From CAZTVF01 sp964616985 (GTDB lineage Bacteria; Planctomycetota; Phycisphaerae; SM23-33), in the NCBI GenBank assembly GCA_964616985.1, contig CAZTVF010000002.1, positions 29,592 through 93,591 of the forward strand: a stretch of 64,000 nucleotides of DNA, read 5' to 3'. The position numbers were made by a program, and so were the translations under genes. The notes beneath the pieces are model-generated. The model saw only the letters and a list, made by a program, of their open reading frames with translations, did not search any database and was not told where the DNA came from. Positions 38,330-46,643 of this stretch are shown piece by piece (within the stretch, counting starts at the first letter, position 1; each line of letters opens with the position of its first letter).

Positions 38330-39274
38330 CTATGCGAACACCGCGAGGTCATCCCAGTAGATCTGCGTCACGCCGCCGCGGCTGCGAACATAGTCGACCA
38401 GCGCCGCCGAGGTATAGAGCTTCATCGGGTTCCAGCCATATAGCGGCTGGGGCTGGGGCGACCGTGGGTTGTAGGTCCAGTTGGTTACGTTGAAAATGCT
38501 CACCACATCGCCACCGGCGGGTCGGACCCGGAAGGTGAAGCGGCCTGTCTGGGCATCGCCCATGCGATAGCCGGTCTCGCATTCCAGCCAGACGCCGATG
38601 GGCACAGGGAAATCGCGGTGTACACTCTCCCACGTGGGCAGGTCCCACCCGGGGTATTCGGGAAAAACGGGTGTTCCGTCTCTGGCGATTGGCTGGCCGT
38701 GAACGCTGAAATGCAGATCCTTCGTGCCGGCGCCGGGCTCACGGTGCAGGCCCAGCGTGATGCGGAAGGACAGCTTCCCGCCCTCCCAGCCTGGGTCGAA
38801 CCAGAATTCCTGCAAGGTCAGCCATCGGAAGCCGACTTCCCAATCTCGCAAGACCGCCAGATCCGGGTGCAGGTACATCCTCAGACGACAGCTCATCGCT
38901 GCCAGATTCCTGTTCTGGTAGATGTCGGCCTGTACTCGCGCTTTCGAACCGCCGGGGTAGTTTTCGTTGGCGCGAGAGATGCTGAACTGCAACACGTGAT
39001 TCCCGCTCGACGTGGGGTCGTCGATAATCCGGGCGAAGCGATCTGCGACCGTGCCGCCCAAGTACGCAATATCGAAGAACCCCAGCTGCGGCTCACCCCC
39101 GGGAGTCGCCAACTCGCCGGGCCGCGACCAGGGATGCGGCAGGCGCTGATGGAAGACCGCCCAGTCATTCGGCGGCGCGACCGAGTGATCCACGCCGGTG
39201 AAAACCTCATGCGCGTCAGTGGGCAGGCCGCAGGTATGGGCTTCAAAACCAGTCTGGAACAACAGGTTGCTCAT
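38330..39274 (-). CDS. Putative lectin/lyase-like jelly-roll protein
   Basis: A 314-residue protein with no confident family. ATG 39274 is chosen because AGGAGG lies 10 nt upstream. The longer open frame adds 25 residues with no support. It starts MSNLLFQTGFEAHT, and its end VTQIYWDDLAVFA is a common closing strand of concanavalin-A-like beta sandwiches in polysaccharide lyases and glycan-binding proteins. HVLQFSISRAN, ARVQADIYQ and CRLRMYLHPDL look like alternating beta strands. Several Trp/Tyr-rich stretches could bind sugar. There is no signal peptide. It lies 84 nt downstream of the GH42-like gene and before the PL22 lyase, so a role in the same glycan pathway is likely. A catalytic role is not proven. 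Confidence 0.7.
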   Translation of the reverse strand: MSNLLFQTGFEAHTCGLPTDAHEVFTGVDHSVAPPNDWAVFHQRLPHPWSRPGELATPGGEPQLGFFDIAYLGGTVADRFARIIDDPTSSGNHVLQFSISRANENYPGGSKARVQADIYQNRNLAAMSCRLRMYLHPDLAVLRDWEVGFRWLTLQEFWFDPGWEGGKLSFRITLGLHREPGAGTKDLHFSVHGQPIARDGTPVFPEYPGWDLPTWESVHRDFPVPIGVWLECETGYRMGDAQTGRFTFRVRPAGGDVVSIFNVTNWTYNPRSPQPQPLYGWNPMKLYTSAALVDYVRSRGGVTQIYWDDLAVFA

Positions 39275-39358
39275 GGTGTTGTGGCCTCCTTGGAGGGGTG
39301 GGGAATCCTGCTTCGGATCCCGGGGGTATCGCCTCGGTTGTCCGGTCATCGCGAGGCC

Positions 39359-41557
39359 TCACTTGCTTCTCAAGTGGAGAACCAAGGTCTTCTTGGCGGG
39401 CACATCCAAGATCACTTCGTCCACATTTGTCGCCAGCACTTCGCCGGTAAAGATCTCCGTCACCTGCGGCGCCACCCGCGGAAAATGCAGGCGCTTCGTC
39501 CCGGCCTGGCGGGTGTGGATCATCAGGAACTCGCCGCTGGCATAGAGGGCATCGTCGGTTTCAGAGTAGAGGTGCACGCCTGCGAGGCGGGCGGCCAGCT
39601 TGTACAGCGCGGGCGAAGCCGCCGGCACGGCGGAGAGGATGATCCTGCCCTTGCCGCGTGTGACCATAGCTGCCGCCACGGCGCCATCGGCGTAGCGGGC
39701 CAGCGGGGTGGCGTGGGGATCGTTGATGACGTAGCGGAAGTGCTCGGTCTTGAGGTTACCGATCTGGCGTGCCTCGGGCTCGATCCCGTGCTCGTCGGCC
39801 GCCGCGTCGTCAATCATCGCAGCCAGCACGCCGGGGCCGTCAACCCGCACCTTCATCCCTAGCAATTGCTCCATGTTGTCGAGCGAAGCCGTCTCGCCAT
39901 CGACCATGCCCGCGGCGTAGAGGAACAGTGCCGTAGCGCCGGCCTCGACACGGCGATGGATGGCCGCCCGAGTCGTGGGCTCGCAGAGGAACGAGAAGGG
40001 GAAGATCATCAGTTTGTAGTCGCCCACGTCCGGGCGCAGGAAGTCCTCGGCCACGATCGCATCGTTGGGCGCGCCCAGGCGCATGAGCTTCTCGATGTTG
40101 TCCTGCGTCATGTCGCTCAGAAGTTGCTGATTGGGACCGCTCCAGACGGTCTTAGGTGCAAGCCGATGGTCGGCCAGCCCGAAATACTTCCATGAGCGGT
40201 TCTCCAGCACGACGAGGGTCTCGGCGACGCTCGTGTGGGGCACGTCCAGCATGGCCTGCCCAACCCGCATCTGGCGGGAAAGCTCCGCGAGCAGTTCCGG
40301 GCGGTCGAACCAGCCGCCGGGCATGTCGAAGTACCAGATCCCTTGCCGCTGACAGAGAAGCATCGCGGCGAACTCGCGCCGCATGGAGCCAATCGCGTCG
40401 TCGATGGAGGCCTCGTCCCACCCGTCATTGGCCGTCGAGGGGCGGATGTCGGCCTCGCCGATATTGAGCTTGCCATGCAGTTCCAGGGATCTGCCGGCCG
40501 TGTTCATGTAGACCGAGACTCCGCCTGCCTTGCGATCACAATACGTCAGGCAGCAGACGACGAATCCCAGGGCTGAGTGTTCTAGCACGGACAGGAACTT
40601 GCCGGGCATCGTCTGCACGCCGCTGAAGGCGGTGTTCATCGTGGCCAGGTGGAAGATGCCGTGGAAAAGGGGCGGTCCATCCTTTGCCATGCGATCGAAA
40701 ATGGATAGGAGCATCCCCGTGGGGTGGTCGTTGTAGCAGTCGAGGAAATCCTGGATCCAGCGAGAGCCAGGTTGCGACGGGTCGCGGAAGCCGCCGACAT
40801 CGCTGACCGTCCGCTCTTCGATCCCCGGCAAGGGCGGGTTGGTGAACTCAGCGGTTGGACTGCCCCAAGCCGCGCGCAGGTTCTCGACGGTGCCGTACGT
40901 CTTCTGCAGGAACCGGCCGAACTCGCGGGTCACGGCCGGACAGATGTCCATCATCAGTCCCCAGGCGCCTCCCGGGTTGCCCCAGTTCCACTCGAAGCCG
41001 GCGCCGCAGATCACCGTGCCGATGATGCGAGCGGCATACGGCTGTGCCGCGAGGTGTTCGAGTATCCTCGCCATGGCCGCGGGTGCATAGTCGCGGTAGG
41101 TCTCGGAGAACAGCGAGATCTGGTCAAATACTTGGCAAGCCTTGGCGTCGGAGGTGTCGCCGGGCCGGCGCGAGACTTGGATCTGCTCGTCCTTCGGCAG
41201 CGGCGGCGGGGGGATGATGACGCGAAGAATGAACCACCCTTCGGGACCTACCTCGATCAATCGCCGCATCACGGTGTCAAAATGGCTGAAGTCGAATTCC
41301 CCGTTCGGCCCGTAGCCGATCTCCGGCATGCACGGCTGAAAGATGCGGATGCCGGCCGAGTAGACGCGCCCGATCTGCTCGTAGACAACGTCATTGGCAT
41401 AGTCGTAGCCGGGCGTGCCGCGTGCCACGTAATGCGTTCGTGCAAAGGCGAAGATCAACGGCAAATGCCGCTCGCCGTTGATGGTCAGGGCCATCGCTCC
41501 GCCGGTCCGTTCCAGCCGCACGGCGGGAAAGGACTTACTGCCCGTCGTCTCATTCAT
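39359..41557 (-). CDS. GH42-like (clan GH-A) glycoside hydrolase
   Basis: A 732-residue protein. ATG 41557 is chosen (AGGTGA about 7 nt upstream). The longer frame adds 35 residues. Residues about 20-370 look like a TIM barrel: FAFARTHYVARGTPGYDY, RIFQPCMPEIGYG, HFDTVMRRLIEVGPEGWF, then GTVICGAGFEWNWGNPGGAW, whose Glu may be the acid/base, and REFGRFLQKTYGTVENLRAAWG, the 'FRxWLxxKYGTxxxLNxxWG' block of beta-galactosidase family 42. The later half, with LVVLENRSWKYFG, YKLMIFPFSFL, EAGATALFLYAAG and RGKGRIILSAVPAA, resembles the GATase-like trimerisation domain and a closing beta domain. No signal peptide. The sugar specificity is unknown. Confidence 0.78.
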   Translation of the reverse strand: MNETTGSKSFPAVRLERTGGAMALTINGERHLPLIFAFARTHYVARGTPGYDYANDVVYEQIGRVYSAGIRIFQPCMPEIGYGPNGEFDFSHFDTVMRRLIEVGPEGWFILRVIIPPPPLPKDEQIQVSRRPGDTSDAKACQVFDQISLFSETYRDYAPAAMARILEHLAAQPYAARIIGTVICGAGFEWNWGNPGGAWGLMMDICPAVTREFGRFLQKTYGTVENLRAAWGSPTAEFTNPPLPGIEERTVSDVGGFRDPSQPGSRWIQDFLDCYNDHPTGMLLSIFDRMAKDGPPLFHGIFHLATMNTAFSGVQTMPGKFLSVLEHSALGFVVCCLTYCDRKAGGVSVYMNTAGRSLELHGKLNIGEADIRPSTANDGWDEASIDDAIGSMRREFAAMLLCQRQGIWYFDMPGGWFDRPELLAELSRQMRVGQAMLDVPHTSVAETLVVLENRSWKYFGLADHRLAPKTVWSGPNQQLLSDMTQDNIEKLMRLGAPNDAIVAEDFLRPDVGDYKLMIFPFSFLCEPTTRAAIHRRVEAGATALFLYAAGMVDGETASLDNMEQLLGMKVRVDGPGVLAAMIDDAAADEHGIEPEARQIGNLKTEHFRYVINDPHATPLARYADGAVAAAMVTRGKGRIILSAVPAASPALYKLAARLAGVHLYSETDDALYASGEFLMIHTRQAGTKRLHFPRVAPQVTEIFTGEVLATNVDEVILDVPAKKTLVLHLRSK

Positions 41558-41765
41558 CGTCACGTCACCTGTTCCTATGGTGAGGTTCCAGTGTTGCGTC
41601 TTTGGCCTTGGCGAGACATAGCAGATCGCCCGGCGTTCGGCAACACCATGCATCATCTCCAACCCCTCTTTCGGTCCGGCCAGGGTAGTCCCTCATGCCT
41701 TTCCGCCCATAGGATCTAGCCCAATCCCATCACCTCCGCCGGCGGCAGCACATGCACGGCGCATG

Positions 41766-42431
41766 TCATCCATGGAGCAACACCTGAACTTCGTTCTGCA
41801 TGTTCGCCCTTGCCTGGCCTTCGAGCTCTGCTCGACACTGTGGGGTCCAGAATATCGTCGGTTTCTCGAGCATGACTCGGAGGAACTGTGCGCGACGCGG
41901 GCGAAACTCCACCGGCGGCAATCCCGCTTCGGCTTCGATTTGCCGAGCGTATTCGTCATATCGAGGCCGCGGGGACGCAAGGATGGCCAGATCGCAGTCG
42001 CAGACCAACCTGGCATCGCCTAAGGGCGGCTCGAATTTGTGTGTTGTCGCCAAGACCATCTTCGCTATCTGCGCCACCGTAGCTGTTCTGAGCCCCAAGT
42101 CCATCAGCGTCTTTCGAGCCATATCCGCGCTGCGCTGTTCGTTGTCGGCATCGCCGATCACGTACACCGCATCATGGAAGAAGATCGCCACTTCCACGGC
42201 CGGCAGGTCTAAGGCCAAGTCACTGTGGGCCCTGGCCTGCTCCAGGCACTCGTCGAGATGCTGGAGATTGTGGTAGCAGCGATGAGGTTGTTCGTAGCAT
42301 TTGATCAACTCTCGCCCAACCTCCTGGGACTTCTCGCCCAGCCCGAGCGTCCGTGACAAAGACAACCACTGGCGGAGTATGCTCTCTTTGCCAGAGCCGC
42401 CTTCAATCGGTGAGGGTCTATCATCAACCAT
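41766..42431 (-). CDS. HD-superfamily metal-dependent phosphohydrolase
   Basis: A 221-residue predicted phosphohydrolase. ATG 42431 is chosen because GAGG lies 5 nt upstream. The longer frame adds 60 poorly composed residues. Motifs are YHNLQHLDECL, then VEVAIFFHDAVYVIG (HD pair), DNEQRSADMAR, ATTHKF and CDCDLAILASPRPRYDEYARQI, which matches the COG4339-type HD proteins. The C-terminus FRPRRAQFLRVMLEKPTIF is also characteristic. The substrate is unknown. A small inverted repeat, ACATGC and GCATGT, sits at its stop (41750-41766) but lacks a T run. It lies between the glycan genes and the lipid operon with gaps of about 160 nt on each side and may be transcribed alone. Confidence 0.82.
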   Translation of the reverse strand: MVDDRPSPIEGGSGKESILRQWLSLSRTLGLGEKSQEVGRELIKCYEQPHRCYHNLQHLDECLEQARAHSDLALDLPAVEVAIFFHDAVYVIGDADNEQRSADMARKTLMDLGLRTATVAQIAKMVLATTHKFEPPLGDARLVCDCDLAILASPRPRYDEYARQIEAEAGLPPVEFRPRRAQFLRVMLEKPTIFWTPQCRAELEGQARANMQNEVQVLLHG

Positions 42432-42591
42432 TACTTCCTCGGTTTCACTCCAGCATACCAGCCATGTCCGTTGCTCATTTAGCATCCGACACGCGACAAC
42501 CGTATGGCGATCCCCGTGCCGCCGCGAAGCTCTCCATGAGAAGGGACAAGGGATATCGGAGAAGCCCCTCCCACCGCAGGGCCGAGCCTGA

Positions 42592-43035
42592 TCAGGCGGG
42601 GATTCGGTCAATGTACTTTCGCCCGATTGCGGCCAGGACCATGCCGACCACGGCGCCCAGCATCGCGACCGAAAGATAGCTGGCGATGATGAAAGTCTTC
42701 GCCTCTTCGAGATGGTTCGACTTGATGAGCGCCGTCAGCACGGGAAGCAGTGCCGAGCCAACTCCGATTCCCGCCCCGATAAGCATGCCGTCGACCAGCG
42801 TGCCCGGGCCCTGGGGGCTGCGATGTTTGCACAGCCACGCGTTGACGCCATAGCGATTCATGTACGCCCCGATTGGAGCGCCAACGACAAGACACAGGCC
42901 GAGGCGAAGCAGGTACACCTCGCGGAACGGAATGAGGAGAAGCATGGCGGCAAACCACACCATCACGGGGACTGCACAGAACATCGCGCCGATCCATCCC
43001 GCATGCCGGATGTAGAACTCACACAGACGTTTCAT
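42592..43035 (-). CDS. Small integral membrane protein
   Basis: A 147-residue protein of unknown function. ATG 43035 is chosen because GGGAGG lies 7 nt upstream. An in-frame GTG at 43050 is less likely. About four membrane segments are visible: around residues 10-36 (WIGAMFCAVPVMVWFAAMLL), 42-58, 84-103 (IGAGIGVGSALLPVLTAL) and 113-135. The loop RYGVNAWLCKHRSPQGPG is basic and probably cytoplasmic. It follows the cysteine desulfurase gene by 90 nt, so it might be the last gene of the lipid operon, but no coupling overlap supports this. Confidence 0.7.
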   Translation of the reverse strand: MKRLCEFYIRHAGWIGAMFCAVPVMVWFAAMLLLIPFREVYLLRLGLCLVVGAPIGAYMNRYGVNAWLCKHRSPQGPGTLVDGMLIGAGIGVGSALLPVLTALIKSNHLEEAKTFIIASYLSVAMLGAVVGMVLAAIGRKYIDRIPA

Positions 43036-43125
43036 GCCGAAGCCTCCCACATTGGCCAGAGCGGACGCGTGAAGATGCCGATTGGAGAACCCGTCGCCCG
43101 CATGGTACCGCCGATGGCGGTCAAG

Positions 43126-44637
43126 TCAACCATGATGGTATGCGTCGGTTCGGAGTTGGGCCACGACCTGCGGGCACAAACCCTTCCATGCCTCGTAGCC
43201 GCCGTAGATCACGCGCACTTTCCGATGACCAGCCATCGCGAGCCGATACCCCGCCTCGAACGAGAAGATCCCGGTGGTGCACATGAAGATGACCTCGCGG
43301 TCGCGGGGGATCTCCCTGAAGTGCTTCTCCAGGCCGATGTGCGACCAGACCTTCGCCGACGGGATGCCTGGTGAGAGGATTCGCTCATACGACAACCGCA
43401 GATCGACGATGAAGGCGGCGGCAATGCGATCCCGCGTGAGGTGCTCCGGCGGCATCCAGGCGAGACCCTCGGGGTCGCCGCGGAGCACTCGCTGGAGCGC
43501 CCAGAGGAAGTATTTCACGTCGGCGGCCACCGTCGTCGTGCCCATGCTGATGCGGATCGAAGACAGGGCATCCTCGGCCGATAGCCCCATGCCCAGCAGC
43601 ACGTGCGAGGGCTCGATGCGGTCGGCCGTGCAAGCCGAACCGATGGACACGGCGACCTGGTGACAATCGAGCCCGGCCAGGATGCTCAGCCCGCTGGCCC
43701 CGGGAAACGTGGCATTGACCGAGCCAGGCAACTGCCACGGCTCGGGGGCCTCGTTGATGCGGACCTGCGGGCACAGGCGGCGCATGCCGTCGATCATCAT
43801 CTGCCGCAACCCTCGCAGCCGCTGCCGCTGCGTATCCATTCGCTCAGACGCCAAGGTCGCCGCGACGCCGAGGCCGACGATCTGATGCACCGCCTCGGTG
43901 CCCGTGCGCATCCGTCGCTCCTGGTCTCCGCCGGCGATCAGGGGCAGCCACTTGGCCCCGCCGCGCCAGTACAAGGCACCGGCGCCCTTGGGGCCGTTGA
44001 TCTTGTGGGCAGTCAGCGTGAGGAACTCGCATCCCAGATCGTCGACGTTTGTCGGCAGTTTGCCGAACGTCTGCACGGCGTCGGTGTGCATCGGCACGTG
44101 GGAACGGCGGGCGATCTCGGCGATCTCCTTCACCGGCTGGATGACCCCCGTCTCGTTGTTGGCGTGCATGACGGAGATCAGGACCGTGTCGGGCCCGATG
44201 GCCGAGGCGATGTCCTGGGGCCTCATGCGGCCGTCGGCGCCGGCGGGCACGTATGTCACGCGGGCGCCCTGTTTCTGGGCCTGCTCGCAGGCGCCCAACA
44301 CCGAATCGTGTTCGATCCGCGTGGTGATGACGTGCCCGCCGCCGACCGCTTGAGGCGAATGAAGTGTGGACGCCGCCAGCACTCCCTTGATCACAGCGTT
44401 GTTGGCCTCCGTGCCGCCGGAGGTCAAGTAGACGTCATGCGCCTCGCAGCCCAGCACAGCCGCTACGGCGCGGCGGGCCTGCTCGACCGCGCCCCGTGCC
44501 GTACGGCCGGCAATGTGGAGCGAGGAGGGGTTGCCGTGAACCTTCCTGAGACACGCCGCCATCGCGCGGCGGACCTGCGGCGCCACGGGCGTCGTCGCGT
44601 TATGGTCCAGGTACGTTCGTCGTGGCCAGCGGATCAT
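43126..44637 (-). CDS. Cysteine desulfurase fused to a rhodanese domain
   Basis: A 503-residue fusion. ATG 44637 has AGGAG 6 nt upstream and follows the methyltransferase stop by 9 nt. Residues 1-385 are a NifS/IscS-type PLP enzyme: YLDHNATTPVAP, GGTEANN, MHANNETGVIQPV, PLP Lys in TAHKINGPKG (about K212) and catalytic Cys in GSACTADRIEPSHVL (about C336). Residues about 395-500 are rhodanese-like: AAFIVDLRLSYE, then VIFMCTTGIFSFEAGYRLA with the persulfide Cys at about 453, and VIYGGYEAWK. The desulfurase would take S from cysteine and the fused domain could carry it as persulfide. At the end of an operon with four radical SAM enzymes it probably serves their Fe-S clusters. Confidence 0.92.
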   Translation of the reverse strand: MIRWPRRTYLDHNATTPVAPQVRRAMAACLRKVHGNPSSLHIAGRTARGAVEQARRAVAAVLGCEAHDVYLTSGGTEANNAVIKGVLAASTLHSPQAVGGGHVITTRIEHDSVLGACEQAQKQGARVTYVPAGADGRMRPQDIASAIGPDTVLISVMHANNETGVIQPVKEIAEIARRSHVPMHTDAVQTFGKLPTNVDDLGCEFLTLTAHKINGPKGAGALYWRGGAKWLPLIAGGDQERRMRTGTEAVHQIVGLGVAATLASERMDTQRQRLRGLRQMMIDGMRRLCPQVRINEAPEPWQLPGSVNATFPGASGLSILAGLDCHQVAVSIGSACTADRIEPSHVLLGMGLSAEDALSSIRISMGTTTVAADVKYFLWALQRVLRGDPEGLAWMPPEHLTRDRIAAAFIVDLRLSYERILSPGIPSAKVWSHIGLEKHFREIPRDREVIFMCTTGIFSFEAGYRLAMAGHRKVRVIYGGYEAWKGLCPQVVAQLRTDAYHHG

Positions 44638-44646
44638 GTGCGGCTC

Positions 44647-45273
44647 CTAGAAGACACCTGGGATGAAACGGTATCGGACCTTCGTCATGTATTCTCGGTA
44701 TTCGGGAAAGCGGCAGAGGAACCGTTCTTCGAGCACCGCCCGGTAGACATAGCAGGCGGTGGCGAAGGCCAGCATCGCCGCATTCCACAGGTACGGCAGG
44801 AACAGCAGCATGCCCACCTTCCAGAGGATGTCCGTCAGGTACATCGGGTGGCGCACGATCGAGTACATCCAGTCGGTCGTGATCTTCCGGGCTGCGATCA
44901 AGATGCCGAAGCTCCTGCCGAGGTTCAGCAGCGCCCCCGTGCCCAGCACCACGGCCAGGCCGATCACCGCCTGCGAGCACGTCCGCAGGATCGGGTCCTC
45001 GGTGGGTCTGCCGCCAAAGGCCAGGCCCGAATAGAACGCCGCCAGCGCCACGGCTTGGTGAAAGAGATTCGTGTCGACGGCGACGTGGGGGCGACGCACG
45101 AGGAAGATCACCAGCCAGATCACGTTGTGGATGAGAAACGCGATCTGGACGAAGTTCAGCAGTTCGCCATCTCGCCAGCGGCACCACGTGTACCATGCGA
45201 TCCACGCGCCGATGGACAGGAATGCGCCCAGGTTAATCAGGAGGTGCTTGTGCCTGTTGATGAAGTCGTTCAT
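44647..45273 (-). CDS. ICMT/PEMT-like integral membrane methyltransferase
   Basis: A 208-residue membrane protein of the isoprenylcysteine carboxyl methyltransferase-like family. ATG 45273 forms an ATGA overlap with the upstream radical SAM gene's stop. The longer frame adds 25 Arg-rich residues. About five hydrophobic spans are seen (near 12-30, 40-58, 72-90, 100-115 and 145-165). The SAM-binding C-terminal region has YSIVRHPMYLTDILWKVG and ends LEERFLCRFPEYREYM with VRYRFIPGVF, the conserved 'RHPxYxG...EE..L...fg.eY..Y...V.r..P' layout. Bacterial members methylate lipids or other small hydrophobic acceptors. In this operon it could methylate the lipid product; that is inference. Confidence 0.85.
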   Translation of the reverse strand: MNDFINRHKHLLINLGAFLSIGAWIAWYTWCRWRDGELLNFVQIAFLIHNVIWLVIFLVRRPHVAVDTNLFHQAVALAAFYSGLAFGGRPTEDPILRTCSQAVIGLAVVLGTGALLNLGRSFGILIAARKITTDWMYSIVRHPMYLTDILWKVGMLLFLPYLWNAAMLAFATACYVYRAVLEERFLCRFPEYREYMTKVRYRFIPGVF

Positions 45274-46643
45274 CGCCTTCCCCCCATCACGTTGTGGCGG
45301 CAGGCGGGCGCGAGCCTGCCGTCGGCCTGCGGGTAGGCGTTGCAGCACCGGCGGAGGCGGGCGAGATCAAACGTATCGGCGTCCTGGAATGCGTGGATGA
45401 AGACCGACTTGATCCTTCGTTCGGCCGTGGCGAAGGTCTTGCGGGCGTCGAAGCACGCACAGTTCATCTCGGCCAGGACATTGCGAAGGGTCGCCAACAC
45501 GGCCTGTCCGTCGGGGGCGGCTCCCACGGGGCCGCTCCACAGATCGTACACCATGTCCTTGAGGCGGTCGTGCTCCTGTTCATCCAGGCCAAACACCGTG
45601 CGGTTACTGAGTGTATCCATCAGCCCATCGGCCTGCACGAGGCGGTTGACCGCCGCCCGGCCGCCGCCATCGAGCATCAGGAAATATGCCAGCGAGAAGC
45701 ACAGCGGATGGCTGCACGGCAGCGGCGCAAAGTCTTCCGCCGCCACCTTGCCCGTCGCGGCCAGAAGGCGGATCACGTCGGGAATCGTCAGGCGGCTCGC
45801 GCGGCCGGTCATGGCGGCGCCCCGGCCGGCGAAGGCAAGCGGCTGGATCATCAAGCTCACCACGTGCGGCTGTGAGAAGAAGTAATCCAACGTGGGCGAG
45901 AGTTCTTGCTCGTTCACGCCGCCCGCAAGCGTCATCGTGAGCGAGGTGGCAACGCCAGCCGAGGCGAGCAGATCGAGTACCCGCCGCTTGTCGTCCAGCA
46001 TCGGCCGGCCTCGCAGCGTTTGGCAGGCGGCGTCATCGAACCCGTCGAACTGAAGCGAGATCACGACGTTTCGTTCCGCCAGCGCCGGCAGCAATTCGCG
46101 GTCGCGCAGCAGCGCCAGCCCGTTGGTCGAGATGCTCGTGCGGACAATCTCCGGCCGCTTGGCCGCCTCGTCCACCAGTCTCAGCAGGTGCGGGTGCATC
46201 AGCGGTTCCCCGCCGGACAGTGCGAGGATGTCCACCTGTCGTTCGGCCCGCAGCAGGCCGTCGAGCACACGGCGGAAAACCTCGACAGGCATATCCCAAT
46301 CGCCGCCGGCCTGCGCGATGCAGATGGGGCAGGCCAGGTCGCATCGCCCCGTCACTTCGACGATGGGCATGCATAGATGCTGCTCGTGGCGCGTGCACAT
46401 GCCGCAGCCATCGGGGCAGGGAGCCTTGGCATCGCCGGCGAATTTCAGGGGGGTCCACGCGGGCTTCACGAACCGCTGCGCCCGCAGGTACTGCTGCACG
46501 TCGGCATAGACGTACGTTCGCTGGCGGCCATGATCGGGGCAGAACTTGTCGAAGTAAACCTTGCCGTCGTCGGTCACCACCTTGGCCGGGACGATCTGCC
46601 GACAGACGCCGCACACGGATTGTGTCATGCCCAGCGTGTTCAT
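45270..46643 (-). CDS. Cys-rich radical SAM enzyme, tetraether-synthase-like (copy 2)
   Basis: A 457-residue radical SAM protein. ATG 46643 is chosen: GAGG lies 8 nt upstream and it forms ATGA with the upstream stop. Order of parts: N-terminal CGVC (11, 14) and FCPDHG, a rubredoxin-like unit; CPDGCGMCTRHEQHLC (about 76-91); the cluster motif CDLACPIC (101, 105, 108); LALSGGEPLMHPHLL, the 'GGEP' SAM motif; a C-terminal region with NCACFDARKTF, then RRCCNAYPQADGRLAPAC. This layout matches the archaeal tetraether lipid synthase/MJ0619 group, which couples alkyl chains by radical chemistry, although substrates of bacterial homologues are mostly unknown. It is paralogous to 49234-50643. Confidence 0.88.
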   Translation of the reverse strand: MNTLGMTQSVCGVCRQIVPAKVVTDDGKVYFDKFCPDHGRQRTYVYADVQQYLRAQRFVKPAWTPLKFAGDAKAPCPDGCGMCTRHEQHLCMPIVEVTGRCDLACPICIAQAGGDWDMPVEVFRRVLDGLLRAERQVDILALSGGEPLMHPHLLRLVDEAAKRPEIVRTSISTNGLALLRDRELLPALAERNVVISLQFDGFDDAACQTLRGRPMLDDKRRVLDLLASAGVATSLTMTLAGGVNEQELSPTLDYFFSQPHVVSLMIQPLAFAGRGAAMTGRASRLTIPDVIRLLAATGKVAAEDFAPLPCSHPLCFSLAYFLMLDGGGRAAVNRLVQADGLMDTLSNRTVFGLDEQEHDRLKDMVYDLWSGPVGAAPDGQAVLATLRNVLAEMNCACFDARKTFATAERRIKSVFIHAFQDADTFDLARLRRCCNAYPQADGRLAPACRHNVMGGRR

